Part shown: in pieces, positions 1 through 5,148 of the stretch
How positions within the stretch are numbered: the stretch's first letter is position 1
Layout: each line of letters begins with the position of its first letter
DNA from: Spirochaetota bacterium
Lineage (GTDB): Bacteria; Spirochaetota; UBA4802; JAFGJZ01
Reading direction: 5' to 3'
NCBI GenBank assembly: GCA_023396615.1
Contig: JAEWVM010000247.1
Coordinates: 1-5,851, forward strand
Length of the DNA stretch: 5,851 nucleotides
Program-made: the position numbers and the translations under genes
Notes under the pieces: model-generated
What the model saw: the letters and a program-made list of their open reading frames with translations, nothing else
Databases searched by the model: none
Told to the model about the DNA's origin: nothing

Positions 1-62
1 GCGCAGTAATAACGGCATCCGACACCCTGCACTTTTCCTTCAAGAATGAGCTGATAAGGCAT
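1..62 (-). CDS. acyP: Acylphosphatase, N-terminal fragment (runs off left edge)
   Basis: Only the first 20 or so codons lie in the window. They read M-P-Y-Q-L-I-L-E-G-K-V-Q-G-V-G-C-R-Y-Y-C, which matches the acylphosphatase signature G-[KR]-V-Q-G-V-G-F-R near the N-terminus. The family is about 90 residues long and hydrolyses the carboxyl-phosphate bond of acyl phosphates such as acetyl phosphate, in the cytoplasm. The arginine of GxR, which binds the phosphate in the family, is present. The usual phenylalanine before it is cysteine here. Two ATG codons overlap the stop of the upstream gene, at 65 and 62. The one at 62 is preferred because AAGGAG (73-68) lies 5 bases before it, against 2 bases for the other. 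HypF also begins with an acylphosphatase domain, so a longer HypF-like protein cannot be excluded from this fragment. Confidence 0.8.
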   Translation of the reverse strand, partial: MPYQLILEGKVQGVGCRYYC

Positions 63-688
63 CATCTCTCCTTATATTCGTTGTAAAATTTAACAGTCTC
101 TTCATTCAGGGGAACAGAAAATGATGACACAGTTTTTGAACCGTCATTTTTTATAATAAATTTATCATGAGGAACACCCATGCTTTTCAGCATAATCGCA
201 ACAAAAATTATTCCGAGACCCGCTCCTTCTTTATAAGGATCTCTCTCGCTTACATTAAAAATATCAGAAACTGAATGAATATGCTCGGAAAATTCAAGCT
301 TGGATTCAACATTTTCTTTTTCAAGTTTTGTCATAGGATAAGGATTCTCAACATCAATATGCAAAACTGATTTTTCTACACGTGCCGATACAACTGCCGT
401 TTTGTGATTTTTTTTCGCAATATCCGTAAGATGATCTATTCTTTCGGATGAAATTTCAAAGCGGAAAAGCTTTAGCCCCTGGTCATAAGGAAGTATATCA
501 TCATGATAATTTTCAAAATATATATTCTTATAGTTGGCTTTTATTGCATTCATCAACAGCTCGTTTACACACGTAAATACCGGAATCAAAAGATCCGAGC
601 ATCCATGCTTTGCCAAAATATCCAAAAGCTTTGTCTTGAGCTGCGACTGAATCTCGTCACTGTAATTATATGCGGAAAATTTAAGCAT
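62..688 (-). CDS. Stand-alone GHKL/HATPase-like protein, function unknown
   Basis: Small soluble protein of 208 residues with no transmembrane segment and no HisKA phosphoacceptor domain. Two motifs point to the histidine kinase/Hsp90-type ATP-binding fold: an N-box-like stretch E-L-L-M-N-A-I-K-A-N at residues 43-51, and a G-box-like stretch E-G-A-G-L-G-I at 154-160 followed by a hydrophobic helix. The central D-box (normally DxGxG) is not recognisable. The equivalent region around 111-119 reads I-D-V-E-N-P-Y-P-M, so ATP binding may be altered or lost. The start is taken as ATG 688, which overlaps the nadB stop as TGATG. A GTG at 697 would add three residues but has no better ribosome binding site. 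It sits between nadB and the acylphosphatase gene and is probably translated by coupling. Such lone ATPase domains can act as anti-sigma kinases or as split kinases, but nothing here identifies a partner. Confidence 0.75.
   Translation of the reverse strand: MLKFSAYNYSDEIQSQLKTKLLDILAKHGCSDLLIPVFTCVNELLMNAIKANYKNIYFENYHDDILPYDQGLKLFRFEISSERIDHLTDIAKKNHKTAVVSARVEKSVLHIDVENPYPMTKLEKENVESKLEFSEHIHSVSDIFNVSERDPYKEGAGLGIIFVAIMLKSMGVPHDKFIIKNDGSKTVSSFSVPLNEETVKFYNEYKER
68..73 (-). promoter_or_regulatory. Ribosome binding site deciding the acylphosphatase start
   Basis: AAGGAG on the minus strand lies inside the last codons of the upstream ATPase-like gene. It is 5 bases from the ATG at 62 and 2 bases from the ATG at 65, so it favours the inner start. 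Its location inside the preceding gene suggests translational coupling. Confidence 0.7.
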
Positions 689-2343
689 CAATTCCACTCA
701 AACATAATATCTTCAAGACGTTTGAAAGCCACATCTTCCGATTTGGCTTTCTGAACTATTGTGACTTCCATATCAGCGGATATATCCGGATAATCCGTGT
801 TGTAATGAAGTCCGCGGCTTTCTTTTCTTTTTACCGCGCCGTTAATCATAAGTTTCGCAACAGTTGCAAGATTTCTCAATTCAACAAGGGGAAGAGAAAT
901 AGTGCTTCTTTTGTAATAATCGATGATTTCTTCTTTTAAAAAGCTTATTCTGCGCATTGCCCTCTGCAGACGGAGATTAGATCTGACAATACCCACATAA
1001 TCCCACATAAGCCTTTTAATTTCTTCCACATTATGTTCTATCAGAATCCATTCTTCACGGTCAAAAGTTCCTTCTTTGTTCCACTCCGGAAAATCAGGAA
1101 TAGACGATTTCACGCCGCGGTTCTTTATATCAGAAAATGCGGCTTCTGCAAATACGATAGCCTCAAGAAGAGAATTACTTGCCAGACGGTTTGCACCGTG
1201 AACTCCGGTACATGCGGATTCTCCGGCCGAATAAAGATTTTTAATCGACGTACGTCCCTGGACATCTGTAATAATTCCGCCGCAGAGATAATGAGCTGCA
1301 GGAACAACAGGTATAGGCTGCTTGGTGATGTCGATACCTTCTTCAAGACACTGACTGTAAATAAAAGGAAATCTCGTTTTAAGAAATTCAGCGTCTTTAA
1401 AAGATATATCGAGAAACACACAAGGGTCACCGCTTTTTTTGAGTTCATGATCTATAGCGCGCGCGACTATATCCCGGGGCGCAAGTTCTTTCATGGGATG
1501 AATGTTTTCCATGAAGCGTTCGCCTTTTGAATTAAAAAGATGCGCTCCCTCTCCTCGCACGGCTTCACTTATAAGAAGTGAACGTTCCTCATTATCTTTT
1601 TTATAAAATGACGTGGGATGAAACTGCATAAATTCAAGATCACCAACCAGAGCACCCGCGCGGTAAGCAGACGCAATTCCGTCTCCTGTGGCAATGGACG
1701 GATTTGTTGTATGAAGATAAACACATCCGGCGCCGCCGGTCGAAATAAAAGTATTTCCGGAAATAAATCTGTGAACGTCGCCGGTTTCATTCTGTAATAT
1801 GTAGGCGCCGAAACAAGAAGGATTTTGAGGCGATTCGCCCAGTTGGTGTTCCGTCAAAAGATCGACAAGAGTATGATTTTCAAATATTTTGATATTAGAA
1901 TTTTTCTCAATCTCGGCTAGTAGAGCTCTTTCAACTTCACGCCCCGTAAAATCCATTGCGTGAACAATTCTGTTTTTAGTGTGACCGCCTTCACGGCCTA
2001 GATCAAGCTTGCGTAAATTACCGTCTTCTTTGTAGGTGAAACGGACTCCCCACTCGATAAGTTCATTGATTCTTTCCGGACCGCTTTTTGTGAGAATATC
2101 AACAGCCTTTCTGTTGCATAGTCCCGCGCCTGCTTTCAAAGTGTCATCAAGATGCATTCCGAATGAATCATCCGGCGATACAACACCTGCTATTCCGCCC
2201 TGTGCATAATTTGTATTTGAGTCACAATTCTTTTTTTTTGTAACGATGTTTACTGTGCCGAGAGATGACGCTTTTATCGCAAAAGTCAAACCGGCAATGC
2301 CGCTGCCGATTACCAGAAAATCCGAAGTATACAGTTGATTCAT
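688..2343 (-). CDS. nadB: L-aspartate oxidase
   Basis: FAD enzyme of 551 residues (E. coli NadB is 540) that oxidises L-aspartate to iminoaspartate, which NadA condenses with dihydroxyacetone phosphate to quinolinate in NAD synthesis. It acts in the cytoplasm. The N-terminal dinucleotide-binding GxGxxG is at residues 13-18, and the flavin-binding stretch S-N-T-N-Y-A-Q-G-G at 42-50. Residues matching the known catalytic set of the fumarate reductase/succinate dehydrogenase flavoprotein family are present: Glu118 in REGGH, His242 in HPT, Arg290 in PRD and His351 in AAHY. GES at 374-376 and HGANRLASNSLLEA at 382-395 are also typical. The REGGH and TNYAQGG stretches favour NadB over SdhA/FrdA. 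The C-terminal helical domain is complete (to 551). AAAGGA (2355-2350) lies 6 bases before the ATG. The gene starts 15 bases after tatD. No nadA or nadC is in view. Confidence 0.97.
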   Translation of the reverse strand: MNQLYTSDFLVIGSGIAGLTFAIKASSLGTVNIVTKKKNCDSNTNYAQGGIAGVVSPDDSFGMHLDDTLKAGAGLCNRKAVDILTKSGPERINELIEWGVRFTYKEDGNLRKLDLGREGGHTKNRIVHAMDFTGREVERALLAEIEKNSNIKIFENHTLVDLLTEHQLGESPQNPSCFGAYILQNETGDVHRFISGNTFISTGGAGCVYLHTTNPSIATGDGIASAYRAGALVGDLEFMQFHPTSFYKKDNEERSLLISEAVRGEGAHLFNSKGERFMENIHPMKELAPRDIVARAIDHELKKSGDPCVFLDISFKDAEFLKTRFPFIYSQCLEEGIDITKQPIPVVPAAHYLCGGIITDVQGRTSIKNLYSAGESACTGVHGANRLASNSLLEAIVFAEAAFSDIKNRGVKSSIPDFPEWNKEGTFDREEWILIEHNVEEIKRLMWDYVGIVRSNLRLQRAMRRISFLKEEIIDYYKRSTISLPLVELRNLATVAKLMINGAVKRKESRGLHYNTDYPDISADMEVTIVQKAKSEDVAFKRLEDIMFEWN

Positions 2344-2358
2344 TTTTATTCCTTTGGT

Positions 2359-3195
2359 TTATTCGTTAACGCCCATATCAGTCAAGTTTACGCCGAAAAG
2401 CTTTTCGAAATTCTTTCTGCATGCGGAAGTTATCAGGTCTTCATCCGTTGAAAGAAAATCTGACGCAAATTGATAAACATATTTTACGTTTGCCGGCTGG
2501 TTCCGGCTTCCTCTTACCGGCTCCGGCGACAGATACGGACAGTCCGTTTCGAAGAGGAGTCTCTCAAGCGGAGTAACTTTCAGCGCTTCCCTTAGGTTAT
2601 CGGCTTTCTTGAATGTAACATTGCCCGCAAACGAAATATAATATCCAAGCTGAAGAATCTTTTCTGCTTCGGCCCCGCCGCCCGAAAAACAATGAATCAA
2701 TACTTTTTCCGCACCTGAATTTTTTAATATTTCATAGGTATCATCAAACGCATCTCTGGTATGAATAATCAGAGGCTTATTATATTCAAGCGCCGTCTCA
2801 ATCTGCCACTCAAAATACTTGATCTGAATTTCCCTCGTATTCGGCAGATGATAATAGTCAAGACCGACCTCTCCGATGCCGATAAATTTGCTTTCAAGTC
2901 CTGATCTTTTTATAACTTCAATTTCATTTTTAAATTCTTCTGCATCAGAATCATAAAACTGGGACGACGGATGAACTCCTGCCGCAAAGAATACGTTTGA
3001 ATGCTTTGCGGAAAAATCTTCTGCCCAGCGCATGGACGGAATTTCGGTCGCTATATGCACAGCATAAGATACCGAATTTTCCTTCATGGAAGCAAACAGG
3101 GTATCTTCTGAAAAATTAGCATCAATTATACAGCTGTCAAAATGCGCGTGAGTATCAATATACACGGAATCCTCCGTCAAAAGAGATTTTATCAT
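2359..3195 (-). CDS. tatD: TatD-family metal-dependent hydrolase / DNase
   Basis: Cytoplasmic TIM-barrel hydrolase of the amidohydrolase superfamily. TatD-family proteins studied so far are metal-dependent nucleases, implicated in DNA repair or RNA turnover. All expected metal ligands are visible: His16 and His18 in T-H-A-H, Glu109 in G-E-V-G-L-D-Y, His145 in I-I-H-T-R-D, His168 in I-H-C-F-S-G and Asp218 in E-T-D-C-P-Y-L-S-P. R-N-Q-P-A-N-V at 231-237 matches the usual RNEPAYV stretch near the end. From the ATG at 3195 the protein is 278 residues, near the family norm of about 260. An in-frame TTG at 3222 would add nine residues, but it has no ribosome binding site and the added residues look unstructured. 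A GGA about 9 bases before the ATG is weak support for 3195. It is the first gene of the minus-strand operon. Paralogues (TatD, YcfH, YjjV) cannot be told apart here. Confidence 0.92.
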   Translation of the reverse strand: MIKSLLTEDSVYIDTHAHFDSCIIDANFSEDTLFASMKENSVSYAVHIATEIPSMRWAEDFSAKHSNVFFAAGVHPSSQFYDSDAEEFKNEIEVIKRSGLESKFIGIGEVGLDYYHLPNTREIQIKYFEWQIETALEYNKPLIIHTRDAFDDTYEILKNSGAEKVLIHCFSGGGAEAEKILQLGYYISFAGNVTFKKADNLREALKVTPLERLLFETDCPYLSPEPVRGSRNQPANVKYVYQFASDFLSTDEDLITSACRKNFEKLFGVNLTDMGVNE

Positions 3196-3290
3196 TTGTA
3201 ATCGTCCGTTTTTAGAGCGCAAGAAGAAAACCTTGCGAAGTAAACCTGTCTTAATTTATAAGAAAAGTAAACAAATACTTCATCTGTTAA

Positions 3291-3320
3291 TTTATAGTTA
3301 AAATTTACAAAATTGTTCAA
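3291..3320 (-). promoter_or_regulatory. Predicted promoter of the tatD-nadB operon
   Basis: On the minus strand TTGAAC (3320-3315) is followed after 18 bases by TATAAA (3296-3291). These match TTGACA at four and TATAAT at five of six positions. Transcription would begin near 3284, leaving a leader of about 90 bases before the tatD ATG. The -35 hexamer lies in the left arm of the central inverted repeat. A second TATAAA (3260-3255) is closer to tatD but has no convincing -35. The AT-rich background makes chance -10 matches common. Confidence 0.5.
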
Positions 3321-3339
3321 ATTAGGCTTGAACAATTTT
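3309..3339. promoter_or_regulatory. Perfect 12-bp inverted repeat, candidate operator between divergent promoters
   Basis: The arms AAAATTGTTCAA (3309-3320) and TTGAACAATTTT (3328-3339) are perfectly complementary and separated by the 7-base loop ATTAGGC. Each arm contains an outward-facing TTGAAC that serves as -35 element for one of the two divergent promoters. A dimeric regulator bound here would block or modulate both transcription units. It resembles a terminator hairpin with a few following T residues, but it lies between two divergent gene starts, where no transcript would need ending. Confidence 0.6.
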
Positions 3340-3356
3340 TGATTAAAATTTATAAA
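3328..3356 (+). promoter_or_regulatory. Predicted promoter of the sigma factor-FecR operon
   Basis: TTGAAC (3328-3333), a 17-base spacer and TATAAA (3351-3356) form a good sigma70-like promoter. Transcription would start near 3363, about 47 bases before the sigma gene ATG. The -35 element lies in the right arm of the inverted repeat. The GAAC core also resembles ECF-type -35 sequences, but no ECF-like -10 (such as CGTC) stands at the right distance, so autoregulation by the encoded sigma factor is not shown. Confidence 0.6.
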
Positions 3357-3400
3357 AAAAGCGTTATTTTTTGTTAATTTTTAATATAAATCAACACTAC

Positions 3401-3405
3401 GAGGT
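3401..3405 (+). promoter_or_regulatory. Ribosome binding site deciding the sigma factor start
   Basis: GAGGT ends 4 bases before the ATG at 3410. The in-frame TTG at 3371 has only A/T-rich sequence before it, so the longer reading is unlikely. Confidence 0.75.
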
Positions 3406-3409
3406 AGAG

Positions 3410-3946
3410 ATGAACGGGAATTCCGGTTCAGAGAAGCATTGCGAAGAGTTCACCAAAGCATTTGATACCTTTTATTCGCCGCTTTTCGGTTCTGTTTATT
3501 CAAAGACCGGGGACTTCGACGATGCAGAGGATATCTGTCAGGAGGTTTTCATGAGGCTTTTCAACCAATTTGCAAGCGTGTCAAATATCCGCGCGTGGAT
3601 ATACGGCACTATGCGCATTGTGTTGATGGAGTTTTACAGAAAGCGCGGAAAATCCGAGAGTGATATAGATTCGATTCTCGAAGATGCTTCGCTTGCTTAT
3701 GTAAACGGCTTCAGAGAGACAAGACTTATTCTAGAAGAAGCAATCGAATCGGGAAATGTTTTTGATTCTGATTCTGACAGGGCTTTATTTGATCTTGTAG
3801 CCGTGAACTGCTACACTTATTCCGAAGCGGCTAAACACCTCGGGATAACATTCAGGCAGGCAAGATACTCTTTCTCGAAGACATCAAAAAGGATAGTTGA
3901 ATATTTCAACTCAAAAGGAATAAACAGCCTGGAGGAATTGCTATGA
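3410..3946 (+). CDS. ECF-type RNA polymerase sigma factor (FecI-like position)
   Basis: Sigma70-family protein of 178 residues with only regions 2 and 4, the ECF architecture. Region 2 spans about 14-80: the core-binding helix reads D-D-A-E-D-I-C-Q-E-V-F-M-R-L-F (37-51), followed by R-A-W-I-Y-G-T-M-R (61-69) and the basic F-Y-R-K-R-G (75-80). An acidic linker (about 82-123) leads to region 4, with a helix-turn-helix around Y-S-E-A-A-K-H-L-G-I-T-F-R-Q-A-R (137-152). Region 4 is less typical than region 2: the usual EIA and TVKSR signatures appear as EAA and FRQAR. The acidic linker and atypical helix may matter for anti-sigma binding or promoter choice. The start is ATG 3410, chosen for its GAGGT site; an upstream TTG at 3371 is less likely. 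The gene overlaps the FecR-like gene by ATGA, indicating coupled translation and a sigma/regulator pair. Target promoters are unknown. Confidence 0.88.
   Translation: MNGNSGSEKHCEEFTKAFDTFYSPLFGSVYSKTGDFDDAEDICQEVFMRLFNQFASVSNIRAWIYGTMRIVLMEFYRKRGKSESDIDSILEDASLAYVNGFRETRLILEEAIESGNVFDSDSDRALFDLVAVNCYTYSEAAKHLGITFRQARYSFSKTSKRIVEYFNSKGINSLEELL
3931..3935 (+). promoter_or_regulatory. Strong ribosome binding site for the FecR-like gene
   Basis: GGAGG inside the last sigma factor codons lies 7 bases before ATG 3943. With the 4-bp ATGA overlap, it would allow both coupled and independent initiation. Confidence 0.75.
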
Positions 3947-5091
3947 CTGAAACAAAAACACTTCTCCGCTTTGTGGAGAAATACCGTTTCACGGAAGAGC
4001 TTTCTCCTGAACTGCGCAAAAGAATCCTTTCTTCCAAGAAGAAGGCTTTTAAAAACATTCTTAAAACAGGAAATTCAATACCGGTTTTCTTTATGTTTTT
4101 CAGAAAAGTTTCTCAAGTATTAAAAAAATGGGGGCTCAATGTGAGTATATCAAATTCAAAAAAACTGGCAATTGCCCTTCCGCTTTTTCTCATACTGGCG
4201 GGAGCCGGCACATTTTTCCTTGTAAATAGAGAACCCGGAACTTCAACAGCTTCGTCAGAAGTTCAGCCTAATTCAGCAAAAATTGCTTTCGTTGTAGGTT
4301 CTGCTGAAATTATACGAGGCGGCAAATCGGAAACTGCAGCTGTCAATTCTATAGTAAAGTCCGGCGAAACCGTTAGAACCTCCACCGGGTCGATGATTGT
4401 ACTTCAGGTAAGCGGAAGCGGAAACATCAAAGTTCATGAAAATACCGAATTTGTATTTGAATCAATCGATGAATCAGGTAAAACCAGCATCGATTTGAAA
4501 AGCGGTTCATTATATTCAAAACTGAAAAAATTGTCAAAAGATCAGAGTTATGAAATTAAAACCATGACTTTTACTGCGGCAGTACGCGGAACTGAGTTTC
4601 TCAGCACTTCTTCAGAAAAAGACTCAGGAATCAAGGTTCTTGACGGAAAAGTGAGCCTCTCTGCAGGCGAATCGCTTGAGAATATTGCCGATGCAGGAAA
4701 CGGAATAAAACTTAATAAATCAGGCAAACCCGAAGTTTATTCTCTCAGCAAAATAGAAACTCTTCTTCTCGAAAAAGATTCGGTTCAGACGACTTTGGAA
4801 AACGTTGAAGGGAAAACCGAAGAAGAATTAAAACTTATACAGCAGTCAAAACTTGAGAAAACCGCCGAGCTTGATAAAAAAATTGAAGAAGAAATAGCTT
4901 TCGAAAAACTGAGTCCTCTTCAGAAATTGCGGGCTCTAGGGAAGCCTCTTACTATGATAAATATGCGTGACGGATCTCAGATCGCCGGAAGCGTTCAAAG
5001 ATCCGATGATAAATTCCTTTATCTTGATACCGGAGACGGAATCGCAAAGCTTCCGGTTGAAGAAATCTTAAGACGTACACCGATGAAATAA
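3943..5091 (+). CDS. Membrane-anchored FecR-domain protein, probable sigma regulator, with C-terminal DGxxxxG module
   Basis: Protein of 382 residues. Residues 1-74 are basic and presumably cytoplasmic, with an amphipathic or hydrophobic patch at 46-53. One transmembrane helix follows at about 75-94; the lysines at 73-74 suggest an N-in orientation. Residues 113-240 form a FecR domain in the periplasm, with V-G-S-A-E-I-I-R-G (118-126), S-G-E-T-V-R-T (140-146) and the diagnostic V-R-G-T-E-F (214-219). A charged, Glu/Lys-rich coiled-coil-like segment spans about 265-330. A small beta-rich module closes the protein (336-378, D-G at 343-344, G349). FecR proteins control ECF sigma factors in response to envelope signals. 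The 4-bp overlap with the sigma gene supports that role here. The N-terminus lacks the HxxxCxxC zinc motif of ZAS anti-sigma factors and does not look like the usual FecR N-terminal domain, so how it would bind sigma is unclear. The same module appears twice in the next gene. Confidence 0.85.
   Translation: MTETKTLLRFVEKYRFTEELSPELRKRILSSKKKAFKNILKTGNSIPVFFMFFRKVSQVLKKWGLNVSISNSKKLAIALPLFLILAGAGTFFLVNREPGTSTASSEVQPNSAKIAFVVGSAEIIRGGKSETAAVNSIVKSGETVRTSTGSMIVLQVSGSGNIKVHENTEFVFESIDESGKTSIDLKSGSLYSKLKKLSKDQSYEIKTMTFTAAVRGTEFLSTSSEKDSGIKVLDGKVSLSAGESLENIADAGNGIKLNKSGKPEVYSLSKIETLLLEKDSVQTTLENVEGKTEEELKLIQQSKLEKTAELDKKIEEEIAFEKLSPLQKLRALGKPLTMINMRDGSQIAGSVQRSDDKFLYLDTGDGIAKLPVEEILRRTPMK
4948..5076 (+). 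repeat. DGxxxxG module, copy A (C-terminus of FecR-like protein)
   Basis: Encodes residues 336-378, with the core M-R-D-G-S-Q-I-A-G, a short beta-strand stretch F-L-Y-L, and the end V-E-E-I-L-R-R. The layout is a hydrophobic strand, DG, four residues, G, two further strands, and a terminal hydrophobic-acidic-Ile turn. It looks like a small SH3- or Sm-like barrel, although the fold is inferred only from the pattern. Confidence 0.6.
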
Positions 5092-5099
5092 CATTCTAA

Positions 5100-5118
5100 G
5101 CCGCGGCAAGACCGCGGC
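5100..5118 (+). other. GC-rich hairpin between FecR-like gene and exported-protein gene
   Basis: GCCGCGG (5100-5106) pairs with CCGCGGC (5112-5118) around the 5-base loop CAAGA. It stands 8 bases after the FecR-like stop codon. Seven G/C pairs in this AT-rich spacer are conspicuous. The following bases are GAAATTATC with no T run, so it is not a standard intrinsic terminator. It could act as a partial terminator, an RNA processing or stabilising element, or a way to set the expression ratio between the regulator pair and the downstream gene. Confidence 0.6.
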
Positions 5119-5148
5119 GAAATTATCATTATTCACCAGGAAAGTAAC

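Larger units (their letters stand above)
3298..3357 (+). repeat. Short AT-rich direct repeat flanking the inverted repeat
   Basis: TTAAAATTTACAAAA (3298-3312) and TTAAAATTTATAAAA (3343-3357) agree at 14 of 15 positions and start 45 bases apart. They lie on either side of the palindrome and overlap the promoter spacer or -10 regions. In DNA this AT-rich the match may be coincidental, or it may reflect a second protein-binding site or curved DNA. Confidence 0.35.

Noticed and set aside
503..754. Plus-strand open frame of 83 codons
   Set aside because: It is antisense to the 3' end of nadB and the start of the ATPase-like gene, with low-complexity composition and no supporting signal.
1125..1448. 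Minus-strand open frame of 107 codons in another frame
   Set aside because: It is an out-of-frame shadow inside nadB, as is the 73-codon frame at 1569-1790.
1033..1530. Plus-strand open frame of 165 codons
   Set aside because: It lies entirely antisense to nadB, whose family motifs are intact across it. It has no ribosome binding site or recognisable domain.
3196..3222. TTG start giving a 287-residue TatD-family protein
   Set aside because: It has no ribosome binding site, and the added residues precede the family's usual N-terminus. ATG 3195 fits the family length better.
3309..3345. Inverted repeat read as an intrinsic terminator
   Set aside because: It is AT-rich, has only a short T run, and lies between two divergently transcribed gene starts. 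Its arms also supply both -35 hexamers.
3330..3366. ECF-type promoter (GAAC core) allowing sigma autoregulation
   Set aside because: No CGTC-like -10 lies at the usual 16-17 base spacing. The GCGTTA at 3361 is too far away, and a sigma70-like TATAAA fits instead.
3371..3409. TTG start giving a 191-residue sigma factor
   Set aside because: It has no ribosome binding site, and the predicted transcription start near 3363 leaves almost no leader. ATG 3410 has GAGGT at proper spacing.
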